Assembly: GCA_017543265.1 (NCBI GenBank)
Contig: JAFYGI010000049.1
Coordinates: 1-63,600, forward strand
DNA: 63,600 bases
Source: Bacillota bacterium
GTDB taxonomy: Bacteria; Bacillota; Clostridia; Lachnospirales; CAG-274
Reading direction: 5' to 3'
Position 1 is the first letter of the stretch, and every line of letters begins with the position of its first letter. The notes under the pieces are model-generated. The model ran no database searches. It had not been told where the DNA came from and saw only the letters and a program-made list of their open reading frames with translations. This document shows, piece after piece, positions 14,802 to 24,942 of the stretch. The translations under genes were made by a program, and so were the position numbers.

Positions 14802-16454
14802 ATGGCAAAAGAAAAAAAGAAATACACGGACAAGATATGTTTTGCGCTGATAGTGCTGATATTTTTTGTTGTCTGCATGATACAGGCACCCATATCAGGT
14901 GCGGTAGGCTCGCTTTGGTCGCTGCTGCCGCCCATAGTCGCCATAGGACTGGCACTTATAACCAAGGAGGTCTATTCGTCGCTGTTTATCGGCGTGATAA
15001 CGGGCGGTGTGATATACTCCATAGCCACGGACGGAGGGTTTGAGGGCGTACTTAACGTTATAATCAAGGACGGCCTTACGGGCAACCTTTCCGACCCGTA
15101 CAATGTAGGCATACTTATTTTCCTGGTAGTGCTGGGCATTATAGTTGTGCTTATGAACAAGGCGGGCGGCAGCCGCGCATACGGCGAATGGGCCGTTAAG
15201 CACATAAAAAGCAGGGGCGGAGCTTGTTTCTCCACATTTTTGCTCGGCGTACTGATATTTGTGGATGATTATTTCAACTGTCTTACGGTTGGCTCCGTTA
15301 TGCGCCCCGTAACCGACAAGTACAAGATATCGCGTGCAAAGCTGGCGTATTTTATTGATGCCACCGCAGCGCCTGTGTGTATAATCGCACCCATTTCGTC
15401 ATGGGCGGCCGCAGTAAGCGGCACCGTGGACGGCGTAAACGGCATAAAGCTGTTTATAAGCACCATTCCCTACAACCTTTATGCGCTGCTCACGCTTGTT
15501 ATGGTGACATTTTTATGCTTTAACGACATAGACTACGGCCCGATGAAGGCGATAGAGGCAAGGGCGAAGGAGGGCGACCTGTTCGACCCCATGCTTCGCG
15601 TAAATGCAGAGGATGTACCGAGCATTGGCCTGCACGGCAGCGTGCTTGACCTTATACTGCCAGTTATCATACTTATTGTGTGCTGTATCACGGGCATGAT
15701 ATATACGGGCGGCATATTCAGCGGAGAGACCTTTGTAAATGCCTTTGCAAACTGCGATGCGGCATACGGCCTTTCCATGGGCTCCATATTTGCGCTTATA
15801 CTGATAATAATTTACTTCCTTATCAGACGCACCCTGACCTTCCACCAGATGATGGAGTCCGTGGTGGACGGCTTTAAACAAATGGTGCCCGCAATAATGA
15901 TACTTACATTTGCATGGACGCTTAAAACGATGACAAACCTGCTTGAGGCGGGTGCGTTCGTATCGGGACTGGTTGCAAATGCCATGACGATAAAAATGCT
16001 TCTTCCCGTTATACTTTTTGCGGTTGCGATAGGTCTTTCCTTTGCAACGGGTACATCGTGGGGTACCTTCGGCATACTTATCCCCATTGTTACAAATGTA
16101 TTCGCGGCAGAGCTTTCGACCGCATCGGAAACGGGCAATATCCCCGCGATAGTTGTTATCTGCATTTCCGCCTGCCTTGCGGGTGCGGTTTGCGGCGACC
16201 ATTGCTCGCCCATATCCGATACGACGATAATGGCCTCCACGGGCGCACAATGTGACCATGTGACCCATGTTTCCACACAGCTTCCCTATGCGTTTACCGT
16301 TGCGGGTGTCTGCGCGGTCGGCTATATCATAGCGGGCTTTGTGCAAAACGCGGTGGCTGTGCTGGGTATCTCCGTGGCTGCCATGCTTGCGGTGCTGTTT
16401 GCCGTTAAATACATGAGCGGCAAAAAAACACAAAATAGTACCGCCGAAAAGTAA
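14802..16454 (+). CDS. NhaC-family Na+/H+ antiporter
   Basis: A 550-residue integral membrane protein with about 12 helices, of the NhaC family that exchanges sodium and protons (some members exchange organic anions). Hallmarks are LLPPIVAIGLALITKEVYSS near the start, FVDDYFNCLTVGSVMRPV near residue 150, APISSWAAAVSG, SFATGTSWGTFGILIPI near 410, and GDHCSPISDTTIMAS near 465. The start is preceded by AGGGAGG. It is a single-gene unit with promoter and terminator. The exact substrate cannot be told from sequence; NhaC homologues in Clostridia include amino-acid exchangers. Confidence 0.9.
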   Translation: MAKEKKKYTDKICFALIVLIFFVVCMIQAPISGAVGSLWSLLPPIVAIGLALITKEVYSSLFIGVITGGVIYSIATDGGFEGVLNVIIKDGLTGNLSDPYNVGILIFLVVLGIIVVLMNKAGGSRAYGEWAVKHIKSRGGACFSTFLLGVLIFVDDYFNCLTVGSVMRPVTDKYKISRAKLAYFIDATAAPVCIIAPISSWAAAVSGTVDGVNGIKLFISTIPYNLYALLTLVMVTFLCFNDIDYGPMKAIEARAKEGDLFDPMLRVNAEDVPSIGLHGSVLDLILPVIILIVCCITGMIYTGGIFSGETFVNAFANCDAAYGLSMGSIFALILIIIYFLIRRTLTFHQMMESVVDGFKQMVPAIMILTFAWTLKTMTNLLEAGAFVSGLVANAMTIKMLLPVILFAVAIGLSFATGTSWGTFGILIPIVTNVFAAELSTASETGNIPAIVVICISACLAGAVCGDHCSPISDTTIMASTGAQCDHVTHVSTQLPYAFTVAGVCAVGYIIAGFVQNAVAVLGISVAAMLAVLFAVKYMSGKKTQNSTAEK

Positions 16455-16468
16455 ATAGTTCTTTATTC

Positions 16469-16506
16469 AAGGGCCGCTGCATTAAGCTTCGGCTCTTGCT
16501 TTTTAT
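16469..16506 (+). terminator. Terminator of the antiporter gene
   Basis: AAGGGCCG pairs (one G-T pair) with CGGCTCTT, then GCTTTTTATT. Confidence 0.7.
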
Positions 16507-16632
16507 TCACATTATATAAAAATGCGGTAACTAAATTGTAAATTTTATGTTAATTACCTATTTAAGTTTTTTACATTTTGTGGTATACTAAATCATTATG
16601 GGTAACTACAGATTTGATCCGGAGGTGTATGT

Positions 16633-17643
16633 ATGTCGGATAAAAAACAGTGTCCCGTCGGCGGCAAAGGCATAGGCGGACAGGCTGTTATAGAGGGCGT
16701 TATGATGCGCGGCAAAAGCCTGTATGCTATGGCGGTGCGCGGCCCCGAGGGTGACATAAAGGTCGAAAAGACATTTTTTACCAAAACAAGGCCCGCATTC
16801 TGGAAGCTTCCGCTTGTAAGGGGCGTTGTTGCATTTGTTGACAGCCTTGTGCTGGGTATGAAGATAATAGGACGCTCCGCGGAAATGGCGGGCATGGAGG
16901 ATATAGAATATAACCAGGAAAGCAAGTTTGAAAAATGGCTGGAGGCAAAGGTCGGCGACAAGATAACCGACTATGTTATCGGCATAAGCGTTGTTATTTC
17001 AATTGCGCTTTCCATAGGCCTTTTTATGGTGCTGCCGACATTTATAGGCGGCTGGATAAACGGCTTTTTCGGCGATAATGCGCGTGTGCGTGCGGTCATA
17101 GAGGGCTTTGTGCGCATAGGCATATTTTTGATATATATATTTCTTGTATCACAGATGAAGGACATAAAGCGTGTCTTTATGTACCACGGTGCGGAGCACA
17201 AGACCATAAACTGCTTTGAAAGCTATGAGGAGCTGACCGTGGAAAACGTCAGAAAGCACACACGCCTGCACAAGCGCTGCGGTACGAGCTTTCTGGTGCT
17301 GGTAATGATAGTCAGTATGTTTGTGTTCTTTTTTGTAAATACAAATGTGCTGTGGCTGCGTGTTCTTTCGCGTATACTGCTGGTACCCGTTATTGCGGGT
17401 ATATCGTATGAGCTTATCAAGTGGGCGGGCAGTCATGACAATATCCTTGTAAGGATAGTCAGCGCACCCGGCCTTGCGTTGCAGCATATCACCACAAAGG
17501 AGCCCGAGGATGACATGATAGAATGTGCCATTGCCTCGTTAAAGGCTGTTTTGGAGGAGGAACCCGAGGACGAGGGTATTTACACCGCCGACAGGATGTC
17601 CGAGGAAAAGCCCGCAAAAGAAGATGCCGATGAAAACAGTTAA
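16633..17643 (+). CDS. DUF1385 (YqhQ-like) membrane protein
   Basis: A 336-residue protein of the DUF1385 family. The conserved N-terminus IGGQAVIEGVMMRGKSLYAM, the KTFF and SLVLGMK segments, the middle GAEHKTINCFESYEELTVEN and HKRCGTSF, and the final GLALQHITTKEPEDDMIECA all fit. It has about four membrane helices and an acidic tail. Family function is unknown. In many Clostridia it precedes prmC and prfA, as here; its end overlaps prmC by 20 bases, so translation is coupled. The start has GGAGGTG. Confidence 0.92.
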   Translation: MSDKKQCPVGGKGIGGQAVIEGVMMRGKSLYAMAVRGPEGDIKVEKTFFTKTRPAFWKLPLVRGVVAFVDSLVLGMKIIGRSAEMAGMEDIEYNQESKFEKWLEAKVGDKITDYVIGISVVISIALSIGLFMVLPTFIGGWINGFFGDNARVRAVIEGFVRIGIFLIYIFLVSQMKDIKRVFMYHGAEHKTINCFESYEELTVENVRKHTRLHKRCGTSFLVLVMIVSMFVFFFVNTNVLWLRVLSRILLVPVIAGISYELIKWAGSHDNILVRIVSAPGLALQHITTKEPEDDMIECAIASLKAVLEEEPEDEGIYTADRMSEEKPAKEDADENS

Positions 17644-18457
17644 GCAAATTCTTGCGCAGACAAAAAAGGCCCTGCGCGAAAACGGCGACGAGACCTGGGG
17701 CATAGATGCGGACCTGCTTGTTATGCGTGCCTTGGGGCTTGAAAGGATACAGCTTGTCACCCGCGACACGGACGAGGTCTCCGCGGAGAATGCGGCCGCA
17801 CTTGAAAGGCTTTTGCAAAAACGCCTTTCAAATATGCCCATGCAGTATATACTGGGCAGATGTGAGTTTATGGGGCTTGATTTTGCGGTCAGCGAAAACG
17901 TGTTGATACCGCGCCCCGATACGGAGATACTGGTGGAGACCGTTTTAAAATACAAGCCCGCTTCGGCACTTGATATAGGCACGGGCTCGGGCGCGATAGC
18001 CGCGGCGCTTGCAAAATACGGCGTAAAAAGCATCACCGCCTGTGATATTTCCGGGGCTGCGCTTGAAACGGCAAGGCAAAATGCCAAAAACAACAAGGTC
18101 GAAATCAAGTTTGTAAAAAGTGATGTTTTTGAGAATATAAGCGGGAAATTTGATGCGGTGGTGTCAAACCCGCCCTATATAAAAAGTGATGAGATACCCT
18201 CCCTTATGCCGCAGGTAAAGGACTATGAGCCGCTTACCGCCCTTGACGGCGGTGCGGACGGGCTGGACTTTTACCGCAGGATCACCGCGCAGGCGGGGGC
18301 TTACCTTAACGCGGGCGGCCTGCTTGCCTTTGAAACGGGCTGGGATCAGGGCGCTTCGGTAAGCACGCTGATGCGCGAAAACGGGTATAAGGATGTGGAG
18401 ATCATCAAGGATCTTGCGGGACTTGACCGCGTTGTTATCGGATTTTTAAGGAGCTGA
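17624..18457 (+). CDS. prmC: Release factor glutamine methyltransferase PrmC
   Basis: A 277-residue SAM-dependent methyltransferase that methylates the glutamine of the GGQ motif in release factors RF1 and RF2. The N-terminal helical domain recognises the factor; [15 protein letters not shown] is the family signature before the catalytic domain. The SAM motif is [14 protein letters not shown] and the substrate-glutamine motif NPPY is at residues 182-185. ATG 17624 and ATG 17630 are both possible. Its substrate gene prfA begins 4 bases after it, a classic functional pairing. Confidence 0.96.
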   Translation: MPMKTVKQILAQTKKALRENGDETWGIDADLLVMRALGLERIQLVTRDTDEVSAENAAALERLLQKRLSNMPMQYILGRCEFMGLDFAVSENVLIPRPDTEILVETVLKYKPASALDIGTGSGAIAAALAKYGVKSITACDISGAALETARQNAKNNKVEIKFVKSDVFENISGKFDAVVSNPPYIKSDEIPSLMPQVKDYEPLTALDGGADGLDFYRRITAQAGAYLNAGGLLAFETGWDQGASVSTLMRENGYKDVEIIKDLAGLDRVVIGFLRS

Positions 18458-18461
18458 AACT

Positions 18462-19526
18462 ATGTTTTCGGGAATAGCCGAACTTGAAAGAAAATTTATC
18501 GACTTGTCGGATAAGATAAACGACCCCGATATTATTGCGGATAATGCGGTATGGCGCAAGCTTATGAAGGAGCACAGCGACCTTGCCCCCATTATAGAAA
18601 AATACGGCGAGTACAAAAAGGCGCAGTCCGATATGGACGAGGCGAAGCTTTTGCTGGAGGAAAACGACGAGGACATCCGTGCCCTTGCAAAGGAGGAAAT
18701 GTCCGATGCGGCGCACAGGCTGGAAGTGTCCGAGCAGGAGCTGAAGGTGCTTATGCTGCCCAAGGACCCCAATGACGACAAAAATGTCATTGTGGAGATA
18801 CGCGGCGGCGCAGGCGGTGACGAGGCAAATATTTTTGCGGGCGACCTGTTTAGGATGTACAGCCGTTATGCGGATGCCCACCGCTGGCGGGTGGAGATAA
18901 TGTCCGCCAACGAGAGCGAGGCAGGCGGCTACCGCGAAATTTCCTTTATGATAATCGGTCAGGGCGCATATTCGCGCCTTAAATACGAAAGCGGCGTTCA
19001 CCGCGTACAGCGCGTGCCCGCAACGGAGTCAAGCGGCAGGATACACACCTCCACCGTCACCGTGGCTGTCTTGCCCGAGGTGGAAGAGGTGGATGTCAAG
19101 CTTGATATGAATGACTGTAAATTTGATGTTTTCCGTGCATCGGGCAACGGCGGACAATGTGTCAACACCACCGATTCCGCGGTGCGCCTTACGCATATCC
19201 CCACGGGTATAGTGATCTCCTGTCAGGACGAAAAAAGCCAGCTTAAAAACAAGGAAAAGGCATTAAAGGTGCTTATGAGCAAGCTTTACGACCTTGAACA
19301 GCAAAAACAGCATGACGAGGTGGCGGCGGAGCGCAAAAGCCAGATAGGCCGCGGCAACCGAAACGAGCGTATACGCACCTACAACTTCCCGCAGGGGCGT
19401 CTTACCGACCATAGGGTAAACCTTACCATCTACCGCCTGGACAGCGTTATGAACGGCGACCTGGACGAGGTAATGGATACGCTTATAACCGCGGACCGCG
19501 CCGAAAAGCTGGCGGCGGGAATGTGA
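18462..19526 (+). CDS. prfA: Peptide chain release factor 1
   Basis: A 354-residue class I release factor that reads UAA and UAG in the ribosomal A site and triggers peptide release. The stop-codon-reading PAT motif is at residues 186-188 (RVPATESSG), and the catalytic GGQ is at 230-232 in [19 protein letters not shown]. The residue after GGQ is Cys, a tolerated variant of the usual His or Ser. The late [20 protein letters not shown] is typical of RF1. AAGGAG precedes ATG. It is the last gene of the DUF1385-prmC-prfA operon. Confidence 0.98.
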   Translation: MFSGIAELERKFIDLSDKINDPDIIADNAVWRKLMKEHSDLAPIIEKYGEYKKAQSDMDEAKLLLEENDEDIRALAKEEMSDAAHRLEVSEQELKVLMLPKDPNDDKNVIVEIRGGAGGDEANIFAGDLFRMYSRYADAHRWRVEIMSANESEAGGYREISFMIIGQGAYSRLKYESGVHRVQRVPATESSGRIHTSTVTVAVLPEVEEVDVKLDMNDCKFDVFRASGNGGQCVNTTDSAVRLTHIPTGIVISCQDEKSQLKNKEKALKVLMSKLYDLEQQKQHDEVAAERKSQIGRGNRNERIRTYNFPQGRLTDHRVNLTIYRLDSVMNGDLDEVMDTLITADRAEKLAAGM

Positions 19527-19602
19527 TGCAGCCCCACAAAAAAGGTTATTATAAGCAAAAAAATGCTTTGAATATTTTTTATAACAAGAAGGAGGAATGA
19601 CA

Positions 19603-22056
19603 ATGAAAATTGATAAGGCGACTTTCAAGGCACAACTTATTGCAAATGTAAAAACTTTATCAAGAAAAACCATTGAAACCGCGACAAAGGAACAGCTTTA
19701 TGAAGCACTTGTGTTCACCATGCGCGATTACGTTACCGACAAGTGGTTAAAGACCCACGAGACCTATGACAAGGTAGGCTGCAAGATAGTAAACTATCTT
19801 TCCATGGAATTTTTGATGGGAAGATTTTTGGGCAATGCTATTTTGAACATGACCATGCTTAACGAGGTCAAGGAGGTACTTTCCGAGCTTGGCATAGATT
19901 ATAACGTGCTTGAGGATGTAGAGCGCGACCCCGGCCTTGGCAACGGCGGTCTCGGCCGTCTTGCGGCCTGTTTCCTTGACAGCCTTTCAACGCTGGAACT
20001 GCCCGCTTACGGCTGCGGTATCCGCTACCACTACGGTATTTTCGAGCAGAAAATAGAAAACGGCTATCAGGTAGAGCGTCCCGATAACTGGCTCCAGGAC
20101 GGCGATATGTGGGGTGTTAAGCGTCCCGAATACGCTGTTGAGGTCAATTTCTGCGGTACCGTGCGTGCCGTAAAGCAGGACGACGGCCAGTATAAGTTTA
20201 TACAGGAAAACACACAGGATATAATCGCTATCCCTTACGATTATCCCGTTATCGGCTATAATAATAACACCGTAAATACACTTCGTCTCTGGGATGCGGA
20301 GGCAAAGAATAAGTTTGACTTAAAGAGCTTTAACGAGGGTAACTATCAAAAGGCAGTTGAGGAAGAAAACATAGCAAAGAACCTTACCGAGGTACTTTAC
20401 CCCGCAGACGAGCATTACGCAGGCAAGGAGCTGAGACTTCGCCAGCAGTATTTCTTTGTTTCGGCAACACTTCAGCGTGTTATCCACAAGTTTAAGCTTA
20501 AATACGGCACCGATTTCAGCATCATGCCCGAAAAGTACGCTTTCCAGCTTAACGATACACATCCCTCCATCGCCGTTGCGGAGCTTATGCGTCTTCTTAT
20601 CGACGAGAACGATGTGCCCTGGGACGAGGCTTGGGAGATCACCAAAAAATGCTGTGCATACACCAACCATACCATTATGAGCGAGGCGCTTGAAAAATGG
20701 CCTATCGAGTTGTTCAGCCGCCTGCTTCCCCGTATCTACATGATAGTTGAGGAGATAAACAAGCGTTTCTGCAAGTTCCTTATCGACCGCTACGGCAACG
20801 ATGCGGAAAAGATAAGAAAAATGGCTATCGTGGCAGACGGCCAGATAAGAATGGCTTGGCTTGCCATTGTAGGCTCGCACTCGGTAAACGGTGTTGCGGC
20901 ACTTCATACGGAGATACTTAAAAATCAGGAGCTTCGTGATTTTTACGAGATATTCCCCGAAAGATTTAATAACAAGACAAACGGCATAACACAAAGAAGA
21001 TGGCTCGGCCATGCCAATCCCGAGCTTGCCGAGCTTATCACATCCGAGATAGGCGACGGCTGGTATACAAACCTTGACGAGCTTAAAAAGCTTGCGCCTT
21101 TGGCCGACGATGCGGCTTTCCGCAAGAAATTCATGGAAATAAAGCACAACAACAAGGTGGAGCTTTCCAACTACTTCAAGGCAACAATGGGTATCGAGAT
21201 AAACCCCGATTCAATTTACGACATACAGGTCAAGCGTCTGCATGAGTACAAGCGCCAGCTTCTTAATATCCTGCACGTTATGAGCCTTTACAACAAGCTT
21301 AAGGTAAATCCCGGCCTTGATATAACACCCAGAACATTTATCTTCGGTGCAAAGGCTGCCGCAGGCTACCGCCGTGCAAAGCTTATAATCAAGCTTATAA
21401 ACAGCGTTGCAAATGTTGTAAACAACGACCCGACCATAGAGGGCAAGCTTAAGGTCGTCTTTGCGGAAAACTACCGCGTAAGCCTTGCGGAAAAGCTTAT
21501 CCCCGCAGCGGATGTTTCCGAGCAGATATCCACAGCCAGCAAGGAGGCTTCGGGTACGGGCAATATGAAGTTCCAGCTTAACGGCGCAGTTACCATCGGT
21601 ACAATGGACGGCGCAAATGTTGAGATCTGCGAGGAAGTCGGCAAGGACAATATCTTTATCTTCGGTATGTCCTCGGACGAGGTTATTGCACAGTACGCAA
21701 GAAACGACTATAACCCCTGGGATGTATACAACATGAACAGCGATGTCCGTGCAGTTATGAATATGCTTATAAACGGTACGCTCGACCCCGACACGGAGCT
21801 TTTCAGAGAGCTTTACGATGCACTTTTGAACGGCCGCGGAAACCGCGCAGACGAATACTTTGTATTAAAGGACTTCGCATCCTACGCAGAGGCACAGGAG
21901 CGTGTTGACAAGGCATACAAGGATAAGGACAAGTGGGCAAAGATGGCTATTATCAATACCGCATACAGCGGCAAGTTCTCCTCCGACAGAACTATCCGCG
22001 AATATGCAAACGAGATATGGGGCCTTAAGCCCGTTCATATCGAACTGTCCGAGTGA
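19603..22056 (+). CDS. glgP: Glycogen/alpha-glucan phosphorylase
   Basis: An 817-residue PLP-dependent GT35 enzyme that releases glucose-1-phosphate from alpha-1,4-glucan. The lysine that binds PLP is K656 in EASGTGNMKFQLNGA, followed by TIGTMDGANVEI. The glucan-binding and active-site motifs GNGGLGRLAACFLDS, YGIRYHYGIFEQ, FQLNDTHPSIAV and NGITQRRWL are all intact. ATG 19603 is chosen because GAAGGAGG lies 7 bases before it; the ATG at 19597 is too close. It fits with the 4-alpha-glucanotransferase at 58782 for glycogen or maltodextrin turnover. Confidence 0.98.
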   Translation: MKIDKATFKAQLIANVKTLSRKTIETATKEQLYEALVFTMRDYVTDKWLKTHETYDKVGCKIVNYLSMEFLMGRFLGNAILNMTMLNEVKEVLSELGIDYNVLEDVERDPGLGNGGLGRLAACFLDSLSTLELPAYGCGIRYHYGIFEQKIENGYQVERPDNWLQDGDMWGVKRPEYAVEVNFCGTVRAVKQDDGQYKFIQENTQDIIAIPYDYPVIGYNNNTVNTLRLWDAEAKNKFDLKSFNEGNYQKAVEEENIAKNLTEVLYPADEHYAGKELRLRQQYFFVSATLQRVIHKFKLKYGTDFSIMPEKYAFQLNDTHPSIAVAELMRLLIDENDVPWDEAWEITKKCCAYTNHTIMSEALEKWPIELFSRLLPRIYMIVEEINKRFCKFLIDRYGNDAEKIRKMAIVADGQIRMAWLAIVGSHSVNGVAALHTEILKNQELRDFYEIFPERFNNKTNGITQRRWLGHANPELAELITSEIGDGWYTNLDELKKLAPLADDAAFRKKFMEIKHNNKVELSNYFKATMGIEINPDSIYDIQVKRLHEYKRQLLNILHVMSLYNKLKVNPGLDITPRTFIFGAKAAAGYRRAKLIIKLINSVANVVNNDPTIEGKLKVVFAENYRVSLAEKLIPAADVSEQISTASKEASGTGNMKFQLNGAVTIGTMDGANVEICEEVGKDNIFIFGMSSDEVIAQYARNDYNPWDVYNMNSDVRAVMNMLINGTLDPDTELFRELYDALLNGRGNRADEYFVLKDFASYAEAQERVDKAYKDKDKWAKMAIINTAYSGKFSSDRTIREYANEIWGLKPVHIELSE

Positions 22057-22096
22057 TAAAATAAAGCAGTATAAATCATATTTTTCTGCATATTTA

Positions 22097-22124
22097 ACTC
22101 CCGCTTTTGCGGGAGTTTTCTTTT
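22097..22124 (+). terminator. Terminator of glgP
   Basis: ACTCCCGC/GCGGGAGT with TTTT loop, then TTTCTTTT. Confidence 0.95.
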
Positions 22125-22149
22125 GTGAAAAATTATTTACAAAATATAC

Positions 22150-22178
22150 TTGCAAAAACGGATAAAATAGTATAAAAT
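22150..22178 (+). promoter_or_regulatory. Promoter of the GGDEF gene
   Basis: TTGCAA, 17-base spacer, TAAAAT. Confidence 0.6.
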
Positions 22179-22233
22179 AAATACGGGCGACCCGGTGAGG
22201 CTTTCCTTTATTTTGTTCAGAGGTGATGCGTTA

Positions 22234-24036
22234 GTGGCAGAGAAGAAAAACATAACAGAAGATGTTAGTAGAGATAATTTCATAGGTGCTGCCATTATAA
22301 GCGGCAATTCGGATATACTTATCGCGGACGAGGCGGTATATTCTTTCCTTGGCGCGGCGCAGGCCGTTGCGGTAAAGGACTATATACATCCTCGGGACAA
22401 GGCTATGTTTGAGGAGCATCTTAAAAACTGCTCCGACAAAAAGACGGTCTTTTTGTGTCGCTGCAAGCGCTACGACGGCGAATATGCGCAAATTTCGTTT
22501 GCGATGTACAGCAAGGATGTGGACGGCAAGCCCTGTATAAGTATAGATATGTACGATGTCATATATCTTACAAGACAGTATGAGGGATTTATCGCAAACA
22601 ACAAAATATTCAATGCCCTTATCACCATGTCGGACAAGATATTTTTCAGATATGCGCCCGAAACAAAGCATATGTATGTTTACAACGGCAGGGACACCGT
22701 GTTTAACGGCAGTATGGAGCTTTACCGCAAGACCATGACGGAGCAGGGCTGTGTTTCGCCCGACAGTCTCCATGCCTTCTCCCAGATGTGTGACGATATA
22801 GAAAAGGCAAAGGGCGACGGCTTTTGCAGGATAGAGACCAACTTTTTCAATAACGAAAACGACAAGACGTTTTATCCCACAGTGGTCAATTTTGCCGCGA
22901 TAGAAAACAATTCGCAGGTAAAATATATCGTGGGTATGTTTGCGGGCAATGCCATGGGCAGTACGGCGGACAGCTACACGTCAAACCGCTCCAATCTGGA
23001 CCCGCTTACGGGACTTTTAAACAAGAAAGCCATAAAGGACTATGCGCTGGAGTCGCTTGCCAAGGCGGCAAAAAACAGCAGTATAGTGACCTTTGTAATG
23101 ATAGACCTTGATAATTTCAAGACCATAAACGATACCTACGGACATATGTTCGGCGATGAAACGCTGGTAAGCGTTGCCCGCGTTATGAACGAGGCCGTGG
23201 GCGACAGGGGCGTTGTAGGCCGTATAGGCGGCGACGAGTTCTTTATCGTGCTTACGGGCTTTGAGGACGGCAATGCCTCCATAAGGCCGCTTATCCGTTC
23301 TATCCGCTCGCACGTTGAATGGTGCTTTAAAAACAAGCTTGACGATATAAAGGTGACCTGCTCGGTAGGTACATCCACCTTCCCCGCAGATGCACAAAAT
23401 TACGACGACCTGTTCAAGCTGGCGGACCATTGTCTGTATGTTGCCAAGTCAAAGGGCCGTGACAGATTTATTATCTACACAAAGGAGATACATGGCTCGC
23501 TGGAGGAGATAATATCAAGCGGTACGGTAATACAGATGGCCAACTTCGTGTCGGAGGCCGACAAGTCCAGACATCTGCTTTCTGTCATACAGCGCTTTAA
23601 TAACGCCGCCGAGTATGATGTGCAGCAGGTAGTGCTTAAAAAAGTCATGCTGGAGCTTTTGTACTACTACGACATAGATGCGGTGCAGTATTGCCCCAAG
23701 GATGAAAAGAACCCCGCATTTGAGGTGTCAAACCACAAGCTTGGCCTTGGTAGGGCGCTTATTGAGCTTTATGACGGCTATAGTGCGGAGCTTAACAACA
23801 AAAATTATCTCACCATAGGCAATTACGAAAATGCTAAGGTAGAGCACCCCGCACTTTACGGCTGCATGAAGGACAACGATATTTACTCCATGATGGTGGT
23901 AGCCGATGTATCCGACAAGGGAGAGGTGCATGGCGTGTTTGCCGTATCAACGTACAAGCGCTACCAGAAATGGGCATCGTTTGATATAAATATGCTGCTT
24001 ATAATTTGCAGGCTTATGGAAAGATTTGTAAGATAA
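22234..24036 (+). CDS. PAS-GGDEF-GAF-like diguanylate cyclase
   Basis: A 600-residue cytoplasmic signalling protein. GTG 22234 is chosen because AGAGGTGAT precedes it. The N-terminal 110 residues look like a PAS fold. The GGDEF domain follows near residue 255, with DLDNFKTINDTYGHMFGDE and intact catalytic GGDEF at 332-336. The expected inhibitory RxxD site just upstream is absent (GDRG), so product inhibition may be lost. The C-terminal 180 residues, ending near DKGEVHGVFAVST, resemble a GAF domain. This is uncommon, since sensor domains usually precede GGDEF. Likely makes cyclic di-GMP in response to an unknown signal. Confidence 0.88.
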   Translation: MAEKKNITEDVSRDNFIGAAIISGNSDILIADEAVYSFLGAAQAVAVKDYIHPRDKAMFEEHLKNCSDKKTVFLCRCKRYDGEYAQISFAMYSKDVDGKPCISIDMYDVIYLTRQYEGFIANNKIFNALITMSDKIFFRYAPETKHMYVYNGRDTVFNGSMELYRKTMTEQGCVSPDSLHAFSQMCDDIEKAKGDGFCRIETNFFNNENDKTFYPTVVNFAAIENNSQVKYIVGMFAGNAMGSTADSYTSNRSNLDPLTGLLNKKAIKDYALESLAKAAKNSSIVTFVMIDLDNFKTINDTYGHMFGDETLVSVARVMNEAVGDRGVVGRIGGDEFFIVLTGFEDGNASIRPLIRSIRSHVEWCFKNKLDDIKVTCSVGTSTFPADAQNYDDLFKLADHCLYVAKSKGRDRFIIYTKEIHGSLEEIISSGTVIQMANFVSEADKSRHLLSVIQRFNNAAEYDVQQVVLKKVMLELLYYYDIDAVQYCPKDEKNPAFEVSNHKLGLGRALIELYDGYSAELNNKNYLTIGNYENAKVEHPALYGCMKDNDIYSMMVVADVSDKGEVHGVFAVSTYKRYQKWASFDINMLLIICRLMERFVR

Positions 24037-24043
24037 AACAATA

Positions 24044-24084
24044 AAGGCTCCAAAGCTTTAATGCTTCGGAGCCTTGTTTTTTAT
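24044..24084. terminator. Bidirectional terminator between convergent genes
   Basis: AAGGCTCCAAAGC pairs with GCTTCGGAGCCTT (one mismatch), with T-runs on both sides. It serves the GGDEF gene on plus and the lipoprotein gene on minus. Confidence 0.9.
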
Positions 24085-24812
24085 TTTGCCACCATAACGG
24101 TAGATGAAGGGTACAGCGATGCGTTGTCTGCTGCCGAGCCTGCGCCGACCTGTACGTTTTCAAGTGCGGTGCAGTTTGCAAACACCGAGCTGCCCATGCT
24201 CGATACGCTTGCGGGTATCGTAAGCTTTTTAAGTGCCTTGCAGTCCTGGAAAACATAGCTGCCCATGCTTGAAAGATTTGCGGGCAGGGTAGCCGTTACA
24301 AGTGATGTACAGCCCATAAAGGTACTGTCGGGCAATGCCGTAAGGCTGTCGGGCAGGGTAATACTGCGCAGTGCGGTACAGCCGCTGAATGTGTTTTTGC
24401 CCATTGATGTAAGGCCGCTGCCGAACTGTACGCTTTCAAGTGCGGTACAGCCGCTGAATGCGTACTCGCCGATGCTTGTTACGCTGTCGGAAATGATGAC
24501 CTTTTTAAGATTGGTGCAGTCCTTGAATGCAAACGAGTCTATCGATGTGATGTCATCGCCCACGGTTATGGAGTCTGCCGCGCTGCTTGCCTTTTTAAGC
24601 ACGCCGTCGGCGGATTCGTAAAGTGCTCTGCCCGATGTGTTTGCGGGCTTTGTTTCCGCAGGTGCCTCGTCGGGGGTCTGTGCAGCCTCTTCTCCCGTCT
24701 GTGCCGCTGTGTCTGCCGCAGGTGCCGGAGCCGCGGGTTCGTCGCTGCCGCCGCAGGCTGAAAGAAAAGCACAGGCGCAGATCATCAGCGATAAAAATAT
24801 CAGTTTTTTCAT
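24081..24812 (-). CDS. BspA-type leucine-rich-repeat lipoprotein
   Basis: A 243-residue protein. ATG 24812 is chosen for AAAGGAG and for the lipoprotein signal it exposes: MKKLIFLSLMICACAFLSAC, lipobox Cys at residue 20. A low-complexity Ala/Glu/Pro linker follows to about residue 75. Then come about six BspA-type (TpLRR) repeats of about 23 residues, each with the pattern F-x-x-C-x-x-L-x-x-V/I-x-x-P-x-S/G-V. These surface LRRs often mediate adhesion or protein binding. It has a strong promoter at 24864-24892. Confidence 0.9.
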   Translation of the reverse strand: MKKLIFLSLMICACAFLSACGGSDEPAAPAPAADTAAQTGEEAAQTPDEAPAETKPANTSGRALYESADGVLKKASSAADSITVGDDITSIDSFAFKDCTNLKKVIISDSVTSIGEYAFSGCTALESVQFGSGLTSMGKNTFSGCTALRSITLPDSLTALPDSTFMGCTSLVTATLPANLSSMGSYVFQDCKALKKLTIPASVSSMGSSVFANCTALENVQVGAGSAADNASLYPSSTVMVAK

Positions 24813-24863
24813 TTTCTTTTCTCCTTTGATGATCGAAAAATATGTATTCACTATCAACATATT

Positions 24864-24892
24864 ATTATACTATATATAATTACATATTTCAA
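24864..24892 (-). promoter_or_regulatory. Promoter of the LRR lipoprotein gene
   Basis: Minus strand TTGAAA, 17-base spacer, TATAAT. Confidence 0.85.
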
Positions 24893-24942
24893 GTAAAAAA
24901 GATAAAAAACGCATTATTGGGAAAACGGCGGGATTTTGCCGT

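Noticed and set aside
15513..16433. 306-residue minus-strand frame opposite the NhaC gene
   Set aside because: Composition rich in Arg, His and Cys typical of an antisense shadow; the plus strand encodes a clear NhaC protein.
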